Assembly: GCA_963754045.1 (NCBI GenBank) | Contig: CAVWEN010000001.1 | Coordinates: forward strand, 62,001 to 126,000 | Source of the DNA: JALZKA01 sp963754045 | GTDB lineage: Bacteria; Actinomycetota; Thermoleophilia; Solirubrobacterales; 70-9 | Direction of reading: 5' to 3' | Length of the DNA stretch: 64,000 bases | In this document: in pieces, positions 49,669 through 57,627 of the stretch | Layout of the letters: every line of letters starts with the position of its first letter | Position numbering within the stretch: the first letter of the stretch is position 1 | The notes under the pieces: model-generated | What the model was told of the DNA's origin: nothing | Database searches by the model: none | Seen by the model: the letters and a program-made list of their open reading frames with translations, nothing else | Translations under genes and position numbers: made by a program

Positions 49669-51360
49669 ATGCCACGGCACGACGTACTGGTTATTGGCGC
49701 AGGGCTGGCGGGACAGCGGGCGGCACTCGCCGCCGCAAAGGCCGGCGTGAGCGTCGGCATCATCTCCAAGGTCCACCCCGTGCGCTCGCACTCAAACGCC
49801 GCCCAGGGTGGGATCAACGCTGCGCTGAACCCCGACGACTCCTGGGAGTCGCACGCGTTCGACACGATCAAGGGCTCCGACTACCTGGGCGACCAGGACG
49901 CAATCGCGATCATGTGCCGCGAGGCGCCCGAGGAGATCATCCACCTGGAGCACCTCGGCGTGCCGTTCCATCGCAACGAGCACGGCAAGCTCGGCACCCG
50001 CGCCTTCGGCGGCGCCTCGGCCGCCCGCACCTACTACGTGGCCGACATCACGGGCCAGGCGATCATGCACGTGCTCTACGAACAGCTGATGAAGCATTCC
50101 GCGCAGGTGGACCGCTACGAGGAGTACTTCACGACCGCGCTGACGATCGGCGACGACGGCGCCTGCGTTGGCGCCGTGACCCGCAACGTGCGCGACGGCT
50201 CGATGGAGCTGTTCGAGGCCAAGAACGTGATCCTCGCCACGGGTGGCAACGGCCAGGTCTGGCAGCCAACCACGAATGCGTTGATTTGCACCGGCGACGG
50301 AATCTCGATGGCCTACCGCGTCGGAGCGCCGCTGATGGATATGGAGATGATCCAATACCACCCGACGACGCTCGCGGGCAAGGGCTTCCTCATTACCGAG
50401 GGTGCGCGCGGCGAGGGCGCCCACCTGCTGAATGCCAAGGGCGAGCGCTTCATGGAACGCTACGCGCCGAACAAGATGGAGTTGGCCTCGCGCGACGTCG
50501 TCTCCCGCGCCGAGCAGACCGAGATCAACGAGGGTCGCGGATTCCCCGACGGCACTGTCGCCCTCGACGTGACAGTGGTGCCCAAGAAGCGCGTCCACGA
50601 GGCACTGCGCGAGATCGTCCTGGTCGGCCGCGACTTCGCCGGCGTGGACATCACCCAGGAGCCGATCCACATCAAGCCGGGCAACCACTACACGATGGGC
50701 GGGGTCAAGACCGACATCAACGGCGCCACCAACGTCGACGGGCTCTACGCCGCGGGCGAGTGCGCGTGCGTCTCCGTCCATGGCGGCAACCGGCTGGGGG
50801 CCAACTCCCTGCTCGACACCCTGATCTTCGGCCGCCGCGCCGGCGAGCACGCCGCGAACCGCGCGAAGCGCACCGATCTGGGGCGGGTCGCCCAGTCGCA
50901 TTTGTCCGACGAGCGGGAGCGGATCGGATCGATCATCGGCCGCGAGCGCGGCTCGGGCCGGCGGGTCTCGGAGATCAAGCGCGAGCTCGGCGCGACGATG
51001 GACGGCCACGTTGCGGTCTTCCGCGACAAGGCCGGCATCGAGAAGGCGCTGGAGATCGTGCGCCGCCTCAAGGAGGAGTCCGAAAGCGCCTACATCGACG
51101 ACCGCGGCACGATCTTCAACCAGGACGTGATCGGCGCGGTCGAGCTGGGCTTCATGCTCGATTCGGCCGAATGCGCCTGCGTAGGCGCGCTGCATCGCGA
51201 GGAGAGCCGCGGCGCCCAGTTCCGCACCGACTTCCCGGAGCGCCGCGACGAGGAGTGGCTCAAGCACATCGACCTGAAGATGAACGGGTCCGAAGGCCCC
51301 GACATCTCCTACTCGGACGTGACGATCACCGACTGGCAGCCGATGGAGAGGACCTACTGA
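49669..51360 (+). CDS. sdhA: Succinate dehydrogenase/fumarate reductase flavoprotein subunit (second set, SdhABE type)
   Basis: The roughly 563-residue flavoprotein has DVLVIGAGLAGQRAALAAAKAG, the covalent-flavin histidine in RSHSNAAQGGINAAL (His41), RAFGGASAARTYYVADITGQ, QYHPTTLAGKGFLITEGARGEG and the active-site NHYTMGGVKTDINGATNVDGLYAAGE with NRLGANSLLD. It is shorter than, and clearly different from, the first SdhA (RAFGG/ADITGQ versus SFGGVLVERTFYCRG). That places it with SdhA proteins that work with a CCG-type SdhE rather than a cytochrome b. The ATG at 49669 is preferred over GTG 49657. The iron-sulfur gene follows six bases later. Confidence 0.95.
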   Translation: MPRHDVLVIGAGLAGQRAALAAAKAGVSVGIISKVHPVRSHSNAAQGGINAALNPDDSWESHAFDTIKGSDYLGDQDAIAIMCREAPEEIIHLEHLGVPFHRNEHGKLGTRAFGGASAARTYYVADITGQAIMHVLYEQLMKHSAQVDRYEEYFTTALTIGDDGACVGAVTRNVRDGSMELFEAKNVILATGGNGQVWQPTTNALICTGDGISMAYRVGAPLMDMEMIQYHPTTLAGKGFLITEGARGEGAHLLNAKGERFMERYAPNKMELASRDVVSRAEQTEINEGRGFPDGTVALDVTVVPKKRVHEALREIVLVGRDFAGVDITQEPIHIKPGNHYTMGGVKTDINGATNVDGLYAAGECACVSVHGGNRLGANSLLDTLIFGRRAGEHAANRAKRTDLGRVAQSHLSDERERIGSIIGRERGSGRRVSEIKRELGATMDGHVAVFRDKAGIEKALEIVRRLKEESESAYIDDRGTIFNQDVIGAVELGFMLDSAECACVGALHREESRGAQFRTDFPERRDEEWLKHIDLKMNGSEGPDISYSDVTITDWQPMERTY

Positions 51361-51365
51361 TCTAG

Positions 51366-52538
51366 ATGGCGCATTACACCCTCAGAGTCCGCCGCCATAA
51401 GCCCGAGCCCGACGACCGCGGCCCGGCCGGCGCCTATTGGGAGGACTTCCAGGTCGACCTCGACCCCACCCTGTCGATCCTCGACGGCCTACTGCAGGCC
51501 AAGGACCGCCAGGACGGATCGCTCGCCGTGCGCTGCTCATGCCGGGCGGCGATCTGTGGCTCGTGCGGCGTGAAGGTAAATGGCCAATCCACGCTTGCCT
51601 GCAAGACCCAGATCGGCGAGGCCCAGGCCTTTGCGAATCGCCGCGACGAGGGCGAGCACGGCGCCCTGACCAACCGCCCGGGATCCGACCCGATCGTGGT
51701 CGAGCCGATGGGCAACATGCCCGTCATCAAGGATCTGGTGACTGACATGGAGGCCGGCCACTGGTCGAAGATCCGCCGCGTCGTCCCGTGGCTGCTCGAC
51801 GACGGCGACCCGCCCGAACGCGAGCGGGTCGCCGACCACGAGTCGATGGTCGACATCACACAGACGATCTCGTGCGTGCAGTGCGGCGCCTGCGTGTCGG
51901 CGTGCCTTTCAATGGAGGTGGACCCGCTCTTCATCGGCCCAGCGGCGCTAGCCAAGGCCTACCGCTTCGCCGGCGACCCGCGCGACGTACAGACCAAGGA
52001 GCGCCTCTACGACCTCGCCCAGGACGAGCACGGCATCTACGACTGCACCCACTGCTTCGCGTGCATCGACGCCTGTCCCAAGGGTGTGGACCCGATGAAC
52101 CAGATCATGCGACTGCGCCGGATGGCAACGCACGACGAGGAGATCGACGACCGCAACAACGGCTACCGCCATGAGGCCGCATTCACCAAGATCATCGAGA
52201 AGAAGGGCACGCTCGACGAGTCGCTGCTGCTGCAGGAGTCGTTCGCGCCCGGGGTCAAGGGAAAGCTGGCCCCACGGATCTCGGCCATCAAGGGCCTGGT
52301 CGAATCGATTCCCACCGCGCTGCGCGGCATCCGTACCGGCAAGATGCGCTCCCTCGGCAAGCTCATCCCGGGCATCCACCCGAAGCTTCCCGACGGCGCG
52401 CAAGACAAGGTCGAACAGATCTACGAGCGGGCCGAAGAGAGCCGTTGGCAGCTGAACCTCTACATCGTCGGCCATGACGACGATGTGGCCGCAGAGGCGA
52501 TCGAGCCCGAACCCGACGAGCAGGAGGCCCTTTCGTGA
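51366..52538 (+). CDS. sdhB: Succinate dehydrogenase/fumarate reductase iron-sulfur subunit (second set), long form
   Basis: The 390-residue subunit has the 2Fe-2S site CRAAICGSC...LAC (Cys59, Cys64, Cys67, Cys79) and two C-terminal clusters, CVQCGACVSACLS and CTHCFACIDACPKG. It is about 130 residues longer than the first SdhB. The extension (roughly 260-390, including PRISAIKGLVESIPTALRGIRTG and RAEESRWQLNLYIVGHDDD) has no cysteines and ends in an acidic tail. Long SdhB forms with a distal CxxCxxxC set occur in SdhABE systems and in heterodisulfide-reductase-like complexes. Its stop overlaps the sdhE start by four bases. Confidence 0.94.
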   Translation: MAHYTLRVRRHKPEPDDRGPAGAYWEDFQVDLDPTLSILDGLLQAKDRQDGSLAVRCSCRAAICGSCGVKVNGQSTLACKTQIGEAQAFANRRDEGEHGALTNRPGSDPIVVEPMGNMPVIKDLVTDMEAGHWSKIRRVVPWLLDDGDPPERERVADHESMVDITQTISCVQCGACVSACLSMEVDPLFIGPAALAKAYRFAGDPRDVQTKERLYDLAQDEHGIYDCTHCFACIDACPKGVDPMNQIMRLRRMATHDEEIDDRNNGYRHEAAFTKIIEKKGTLDESLLLQESFAPGVKGKLAPRISAIKGLVESIPTALRGIRTGKMRSLGKLIPGIHPKLPDGAQDKVEQIYERAEESRWQLNLYIVGHDDDVAAEAIEPEPDEQEALS

Positions 52539-53431
52539 AACTCGCTTACTGGCCCGGCTGCGTTTCGCGCGGCTTCACCCCCGAGCTGCACGGCTCGATG
52601 GCATTGGTCGCCTCAGAGCTCGGAATCGAGTTGATGACTCTCGATCGCGCCAACTGCTGCGGCGCCGGCGTGATCGCCGAGCACAACCAGGAGCTGGCCG
52701 ACACGCTGAACGCCCGCACCTTCGCGCTCGCCCAGCAGACCGGGCTGGCGATGATGAATATCTGCTCGACCTGCCAGGGCGCCCAGTCGGAGTGCCAGGA
52801 GCGCCTCGACGCGAACGCCGCCTACCGCGCCCACATTAACGAGGCGCTCTCGGGCGAGGGACTCGAATATGTGGCGGGCAAAGACGGCTTTACCAACAAG
52901 AACTTTCTCTGGCTGCTGGTCGAGGAGATCGGGCTCGAGACCCTTCGGTCGAAGGTCAAGCGCCCGCTCACCGGCCTGCGCGTCGGCCCGTTCTACGGGT
53001 GCTATGTACTGCGGCCGAAGACCCGTCTCGGTTATGACGAGCACCCCCAGCGTGACCTCTACCTCGAGCAGGTGATCGAGGCCCTGGGCGGCCAGGTCGT
53101 CGAGTACGACGGCGCTCGCAAGTGCTGCGGCTTTCCGGTGATCACGATGAACCGCGAGACCTCGCTGAACCAGGCGGGCACCCACGTGGGCGACGCGATC
53201 GACGCCGGCGCGGACTGCCTGGTCACCCCCTGCCCCCTCTGCCACCTGAACCTCGACCTCCAGCAGCCGGAGGCGGCCAAGGTCGTGGGCCGTGACCTCG
53301 GGCTCGCGGTGCTGCATCTGCCGCAACTGGTCGGTCTGGCGCTGGGCATCGAGCCAAAGCAGCTTGGGATGCCGAAGCACATCGCCTCGACAGACCAGGT
53401 CTCCGAGCGCCTCGCGGGAACCCTCGCCTAG
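52535..53431 (+). CDS. sdhE: CCG-domain SdhE/HdrB-like subunit of non-classical succinate:quinone reductase
   Basis: The 298-residue protein contains two complete CCG (cysteine-rich) domains: Cys9, Cys41-Cys42, Cys77/Cys80 and Cys156, Cys197-Cys198, Cys233/Cys236 (motifs YWPGCV, NCCGAG, CSTC, GPFYGC, KCCGFP, CPLC). These are the noncubane 4Fe-4S binding motifs of HdrB and of SdhE in Sulfolobus/Campylobacter-type enzymes, which replace the haem cytochrome for membrane and quinone interaction. No membrane helix is obvious, as expected. The start ATG or GTG overlaps the sdhB stop (GTGA). The symbol follows the SdhE of SdhABE complexes, not the FAD-assembly SdhE of E. coli. Confidence 0.92.
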   Translation: MKLAYWPGCVSRGFTPELHGSMALVASELGIELMTLDRANCCGAGVIAEHNQELADTLNARTFALAQQTGLAMMNICSTCQGAQSECQERLDANAAYRAHINEALSGEGLEYVAGKDGFTNKNFLWLLVEEIGLETLRSKVKRPLTGLRVGPFYGCYVLRPKTRLGYDEHPQRDLYLEQVIEALGGQVVEYDGARKCCGFPVITMNRETSLNQAGTHVGDAIDAGADCLVTPCPLCHLNLDLQQPEAAKVVGRDLGLAVLHLPQLVGLALGIEPKQLGMPKHIASTDQVSERLAGTLA

Positions 53432-53437
53432 CCCGCC

Positions 53438-53587
53438 ATGAGCGACGAGCTGCTCAAGCCCTCACCCGAGATCGAGCAGCTCGTGCTGTTCGGCCGGCTC
53501 GACGAGGCGATCGCGCTCTATGCGAAGCAGGCCGGCGTCGATCAGGACACCGCCCGGGGCGTGATCGAGGAGCTAGCCGCCAGCTAG
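53438..53587 (+). CDS. 49-residue L7/L12 C-terminal-like small protein
   Basis: An ATG six bases after sdhE opens a 49-codon frame. The product is acidic and reads IEQLVLFGRLDEAIALYAK followed by DQDTARGVIEELA. It follows the pattern of the ribosomal protein L7/L12 C-terminal fold found in many small actinobacterial proteins (helix, 'G....AI.LY', turn, 'A...IE.L'). It ends seven bases before the antiporter GTG, so it lies inside one transcription unit. Its role is unknown; protein-protein contact is the only reasonable guess. Confidence 0.7.
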   Translation: MSDELLKPSPEIEQLVLFGRLDEAIALYAKQAGVDQDTARGVIEELAAS

Positions 53588-53594
53588 CTCGCGG

Positions 53595-54767
53595 GTGAGC
53601 CTTATCCCAATCGCGGCGGCCACCGAGGCCGCGGGAGCGCTGACCGACCTGGCGATCGTGCTGGTCGCGGCAAAGATCGGCGACGAAGTTTTTAAGCGCA
53701 TCGGCCAGCCCGCGATCGTCGGCGAGATCCTGGCCGGGCTGGCCGTCGGCCCCGCGGTGCTCGGAGTGGTCGAACCTTCGGAGGTTCTGGCCGTGTTCGC
53801 CGAGCTGGGCGTGGTCTTCCTCCTCTTCTGGGTCGGGCTCGAAACCCGGCTACACGAAATGCGCGAGGTCGGCGGCACCGCCGCACGCGTCGGCATCGCC
53901 GGCGTTGCGCTGCCGTTCGCCGGCGGCCTCGCGGTCGGGCTCGGGCTTGGCGAAAGCACCGAGACGTCGATCTTCCTGGGCGCGGCTCTGGCGGCGACGA
54001 GCGTTGGGATCACGTCGGCAGTGCTGGCCGAGCTCGGAGCGCTCGGCACGAAGGTTGCGAGAACCATCCTCGGTGCCGCGGTAATCGACGACATCATCGC
54101 GCTGATCCTGGTCGCGGTCGCAGTCGGGGTCGCGGCCGAGGGCGGTATCGACGTCGCCTCGATCCTCGTCGCTCTCGCCCTGGCCGCTGGGTTTGTCGCT
54201 TTCTTTGCGCTCGGCGGCGTTCGCCTACTGCAAACGCGCCCCGCGTTGCTGCACGAGCCGAGGTTCTCGGAGTCGCCGCTGCTGCCGGCCGTGATGCTGT
54301 GCCTGGTCCTAGCGGCGCTCGCGGCGGAGATCGGACTGGCGACCGTGATCGGCGCTTTCCTCGCCGGCCTGATCGTTGCCGAGACCAAGGACCACCACCC
54401 GATTGAGGAGGAGGTCGAAGGCCTCTACGCGTTCTTCCCACCCTTCTTCTTTGCTTCGATCGGCATCGAGCTCGAGCTGGAGGCCTTTGGTGATCCCGAG
54501 GTGCTGGGCATCCTCGGCCTGGTAACGGCGGTGGCGATCTTCACGAAGCTGGGAGGCGCCTGGGCCGGGATGGCGGGTGCCGCGCGAAGCCAACGCATCG
54601 CCGTCGCCGTCGGAATGGTCCCGCGCGGCGAGGTCGGGATCATCGTCGCCGGGATCGGCGCCACCGCCGGGGTGATCGACGCCGATCTGTTCGCGGCGAT
54701 CGTCGGCATGTCCGTGCTGACGACGCTGCTCGTGCCGCCGGTTCTGAGACGGGTTCTGCGGGACTGA
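53595..54767 (+). CDS. Cation:proton antiporter, CPA2 (Kef/NapA-like) type
   Basis: The 390-residue membrane protein has about 12 hydrophobic segments and the CPA2 markers RIGQPAIVGEILAGLAVGPAVLG near the start, ELGVVFLLFWVGLET, AALAATSVGITSAVLAELG and the paired ion-binding aspartates in AAVIDDIIALILVAVAVG. No C-terminal TrkA-N or TrkA-C domain is present. It exchanges Na+ or K+ for H+. The GTG start lies seven bases after the micro-protein gene, so it is probably co-transcribed with sdhA-sdhB-sdhE, which links respiratory proton movement to cation balance by inference. Confidence 0.92.
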   Translation: MSLIPIAAATEAAGALTDLAIVLVAAKIGDEVFKRIGQPAIVGEILAGLAVGPAVLGVVEPSEVLAVFAELGVVFLLFWVGLETRLHEMREVGGTAARVGIAGVALPFAGGLAVGLGLGESTETSIFLGAALAATSVGITSAVLAELGALGTKVARTILGAAVIDDIIALILVAVAVGVAAEGGIDVASILVALALAAGFVAFFALGGVRLLQTRPALLHEPRFSESPLLPAVMLCLVLAALAAEIGLATVIGAFLAGLIVAETKDHHPIEEEVEGLYAFFPPFFFASIGIELELEAFGDPEVLGILGLVTAVAIFTKLGGAWAGMAGAARSQRIAVAVGMVPRGEVGIIVAGIGATAGVIDADLFAAIVGMSVLTTLLVPPVLRRVLRD

Positions 54768-54785
54768 GCGACGAGGGCTGCCTGT

Positions 54786-54834
54786 TAGTCTCGGCCGTGG
54801 TGCGCCGGGAAGGCTGGTCGGCAAAGCTGAGACG
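54786..54834 (+). promoter_or_regulatory. Structured leader RNA, candidate cation-sensing riboswitch (nhaA-I-like)
   Basis: In the 70-base gap before the ArsB/NhaD gene, GTCTC (54788-54792) can pair with GAGAC (54829-54833), TGC (54801-54803) with GCA (54821-54823), and CCGG with CTGG around GAAGG. The core GCGCCGGGAAGGCTGGTCGGCA looks like a conserved RNA rather than a promoter, and the outer stem would cover the only Shine-Dalgarno-like GAG, four bases before the ATG. The sequence and its place before a Na+/H+ antiporter gene recall the nhaA-I lithium/sodium riboswitch class; the match is from memory. TAGTCT at 54786-54791 could alternatively be a -10 box, which would remove the outer stem from the RNA. 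Confidence 0.5.
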
Positions 54835-54837
54835 CCC

Positions 54838-56094
54838 ATGGCCATTCCCATCGCAACATTCCTGCTCGCACTCGCACTGATCGCCAGCGAGCGCATCCAT
54901 CGGACCAAAGTCGCGTTGGCGGGCGCTGCGATCGTCGTGCTGTTCACCGGCGAGCGCTTCGATCAGGAGGCGGCGATCGAGGCCGTGGATTTCAACACGA
55001 TCGGCTTGCTCGCCGGGATGATGATCCTGGTCTACCTCACCCAGCAGACCGGCATCTACGACTACATCGCGATCCGCGCCGGGCAGCTCTCGAAAGGCGA
55101 CTCCCTACGGGTCGTGCTCGCGCTGGCCGGCACGACCGCGGTGCTCTCGGCCTTCCTCGACAACCTGACGACGATCCTGCTGGTCGTTCCGGTCACCTTT
55201 CTGCTCGCCGACGCGCTCGACCTCGACCCCATTCCCCTGATCATCATCGAGGTGGTCGCGTCCAACATCGGCGGCACCGCGACCCTGATCGGCGACCCGC
55301 CCAACATCATCATCGCCGGCGCCACCGGTCTCACGTTCAACGAGTTCATCGTCAACCTCGCCCCGATCGTGGTGGTTACCTTCGCGGTGGTAATCGCCGG
55401 GCTCTACGCCTTCTACAGGCCCAGGCTTCAGATCGAGGACAAGAATCGCGAACTCGTGATGGAGCTGGACGCGAACGCCTCGATCCGGGACTGGCCCGAA
55501 CTGAAGCGCACCGGACCGGTGCTGATCGGCACGGTGCTGCTGTTCTTCGCTCACCAGTCCTTGCACATCGAGCCGGCAACTGTGGCGCTCACCGGCGCCG
55601 CGGTCGGCCTCCTGATCACCTCGGTCTCACTTGAGCAGGCCCTTTCGAAGATCGAGTGGCCAACGCTCTTCTTCTTTGTCGCCCTGTTCGTGATGGTCGG
55701 TGCGCTGGAGGCCACGGGTGCGATCGGCAAGGTGGCCGACTTTGCCAAGGACCTCACGGACGGCGACCGGACAGCCGAGCTGCTGGGCATCGTGTGGATC
55801 TCCGGCGCTGGATCGGCGATCGTGGACAACATCCCCTTCACGACAGCAATGATTCCGGTCGTGAACGAACTCAACACGGGCGACGATGACGCCTACTGGT
55901 GGGCCCTGTCCCTGGGTGCCTGCTTCGGCGGCAACGCCACGATCATCGCCGCAGCCGCGAACGTCGCCGCAGCCGGACTGACCGAGCGGGCAGGCAATCC
56001 GATCGGCTTTATGACCTTCCTGCGGATCGGCATCCCGGTAACGGTGGTGAGCATGTTGCTGGCGAGTGCGTACATAGCGATGCGGTACATCTAG
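54838..56094 (+). CDS. ArsB/NhaD-family ion transporter
   Basis: The 418-residue membrane protein has about 11 hydrophobic segments and the ion-transporter superfamily motifs: FNTIGLLAGMMILVYLTQQTG, the paired hairpins SAFLDNLTTILLVVPVTF and ASNIGGTATLIGDPPNIIIA in the first half, and GSAIVDNIPFTTAMIPVV and GACFGGNATIIAAAANV in the second. The DN-x-T and GG-N/T motifs are those of ArsB/NhaD, and NhaD members exchange Na+ or Li+ for H+. Arsenite export is less likely because no arsR or arsC is near. The structured leader just before the ATG suggests ion-dependent control. A CBS protein gene follows after 16 bases. Confidence 0.92.
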   Translation: MAIPIATFLLALALIASERIHRTKVALAGAAIVVLFTGERFDQEAAIEAVDFNTIGLLAGMMILVYLTQQTGIYDYIAIRAGQLSKGDSLRVVLALAGTTAVLSAFLDNLTTILLVVPVTFLLADALDLDPIPLIIIEVVASNIGGTATLIGDPPNIIIAGATGLTFNEFIVNLAPIVVVTFAVVIAGLYAFYRPRLQIEDKNRELVMELDANASIRDWPELKRTGPVLIGTVLLFFAHQSLHIEPATVALTGAAVGLLITSVSLEQALSKIEWPTLFFFVALFVMVGALEATGAIGKVADFAKDLTDGDRTAELLGIVWISGAGSAIVDNIPFTTAMIPVVNELNTGDDDAYWWALSLGACFGGNATIIAAAANVAAAGLTERAGNPIGFMTFLRIGIPVTVVSMLLASAYIAMRYI

Positions 56095-56110
56095 CCCTAG
56101 AGGAGGCGCC

Positions 56111-56578
56111 ATGCCCGATTCCCTTGTCAACGAGACAATTCGCGAGGTCGAGCCCCTGCGCGAAGACGAGACCGTCGGTGAGGCGGTTTCCAAGCTGGTC
56201 GAAGTCAACCTTCCGGGTCTGCCTGTCGTCGATGGGGGCGGAAAGTTCATGGGGATCTTCGGCGAGCGCGAGTTCATGAGCGCGCTATTCCCGGGCTATG
56301 TCGGGGAGCTGAGCAGTTCGGCGATGATCAAGCGTTCGATCGACGAGTTCATCGACCGGCGCGAGACCTGCCGCCAGGAATCCGTGGCCGCGCATCTCAC
56401 CACCGACCACGTCCTTGTGAAGGACGACTACTCCGACACCCAGCTCGCAGAGCTCTTCCTGCACCACCGGGTGCTCGTCATCCCGATCGCCACCGACGGT
56501 CACGTCCACGCGGTGGTCACCCGCGCCGACTTCTTCCGCGCCCTGGCAGCGCGGTTTCTCGAGCAGACCTCGGGCTAG
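56111..56578 (+). CDS. Two-CBS-domain protein
   Basis: The 155-residue protein is a pair of CBS domains and little else: TIREVEPLREDETVGEAVSKLVEVNLPGLPVVDGGGKFMGIFGEREFM in the first and TDHVLVKDDYSDTQLAELFLHHRVLVIPIATDGHVHAVVTRADFFRAL in the second. CBS pairs bind adenosyl nucleotides and control transporters. A strong AGGAGG ribosome site precedes the ATG. It follows the ArsB/NhaD transporter by 16 bases, so it may be its regulatory partner. Its stop codon shares bases with the asd stop on the other strand. Confidence 0.9.
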   Translation: MPDSLVNETIREVEPLREDETVGEAVSKLVEVNLPGLPVVDGGGKFMGIFGEREFMSALFPGYVGELSSSAMIKRSIDEFIDRRETCRQESVAAHLTTDHVLVKDDYSDTQLAELFLHHRVLVIPIATDGHVHAVVTRADFFRALAARFLEQTSG

Positions 56579-57627
56579 GCGAAAGCCGCGACGGGTTCCG
56601 GCACCCGAACCAGATCCCGCCCTGCCAGCAGCTCGGCGACCTGGACGGCATTCGTCGCGGCGCCCTTACGCAGGTTGTTGCCGACGATCCAGAGGTTGAG
56701 GCAGCGTTCGTGCGAGGGATCCCGCCGGATCCGACCTACGAAGACCTCGTCTCGGCCCACCGCAACGCTCGCGGTCGGATAGACGCCGTCGGCCGGGTTG
56801 TCCATCACGACAACGCCGGGCGCGGCGGCGAGAAGCTCGCGGCACTCCTCGGGTGAGAGGTCCGAGCGCGTCTGCACGTTGACCGACTCGGAATGCCCCG
56901 TATGGACGGGCACCCGGGCGCACGTGGCCGATATCCGCAGCTCGTCCTCGCTCACACCGAAGATCTTTCGCGTCTCCGCCATCACCTTGCGCTCCTCGGT
57001 GGTGTAGTCGTCGCCATCCTTGAAGTTCTCCACCTGGGGCAGGACGTTGAACGCGATCGGGTGCGGATACACGGTCGCCTCGGGCATCTCGCCTGCCATG
57101 ACCGCCTTCGACTGGTTCATCAGCTCGGTGATCGCGCTGCGCCCGGTCCCCGAGACAGCCTGATATGTGGAGACGACCAGACGCTCGATTCCGACCGCAC
57201 GCTGGATCGGGGCGAGGGCCACGACCATCTCCATCGTCGTGCAGTTCGGGTTCGCGATCAGGCCCAGGTGCGATGCGACAGCGTCGGGATTGACCTCGCT
57301 CACCACGAGCGGTACGTCGTCGTGCATGCGCCAGAAGCTCGTGTTGTCGATTACCACCGCACCGGCCTCGACCATCCTCGGAGCCCACTCCGCAGAGACC
57401 GCCCCGCCGGCGGAGGAGAGGACGAGGTCGAGCCCGGCAATCGCCTCGTCGGAGGTCTCGCGGACCTCGAGTTCGCCGCCCGCGAATGAAACCCTCGTGC
57501 CCGCAGAACGAGCTGACGCGAGCGCGATCACCTCGCTCGCAGGGAAGCTCCGCTCGTGGAGAATCTCGAGGATCGTGCTGCCCACGGCCCCGGTCGCGCC
57601 GAGGACGCCCACCCGATACGCGCTCAT
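56575..57627 (-). CDS. asd: Aspartate-semialdehyde dehydrogenase
   Basis: Asd reduces aspartyl phosphate to aspartate semialdehyde for lysine/diaminopimelate, threonine and methionine. The 350-residue protein has the NADP loop RVGVLGATGAVGSTILEIL, the catalytic cysteine in GLIANPNCTTMEMVVAL, STYQAVSGTGRSAI and the phosphate/substrate segment RISATCARVPVHTGHSESVN. Its start overlaps the lysC stop by four bases, the classic lysC-asd operon of Gram-positive bacteria. Confidence 0.97.
   Translation of the reverse strand: MSAYRVGVLGATGAVGSTILEILHERSFPASEVIALASARSAGTRVSFAGGELEVRETSDEAIAGLDLVLSSAGGAVSAEWAPRMVEAGAVVIDNTSFWRMHDDVPLVVSEVNPDAVASHLGLIANPNCTTMEMVVALAPIQRAVGIERLVVSTYQAVSGTGRSAITELMNQSKAVMAGEMPEATVYPHPIAFNVLPQVENFKDGDDYTTEERKVMAETRKIFGVSEDELRISATCARVPVHTGHSESVNVQTRSDLSPEECRELLAAAPGVVVMDNPADGVYPTASVAVGRDEVFVGRIRRDPSHERCLNLWIVGNNLRKGAATNAVQVAELLAGRDLVRVPEPVAAFA

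Noticed and set aside
49792..51267. Long open frame on the minus strand opposite the second sdhA
   Set aside because: Antisense shadow of a conserved flavoprotein gene; no recognisable domain and no ribosome site.
54838..56094. Arsenite efflux pump ArsB
   Set aside because: No arsR, arsC or arsA is near. The upstream structured leader and the neighbouring antiporter favour a sodium/lithium NhaD-like role, although the family alone does not decide.
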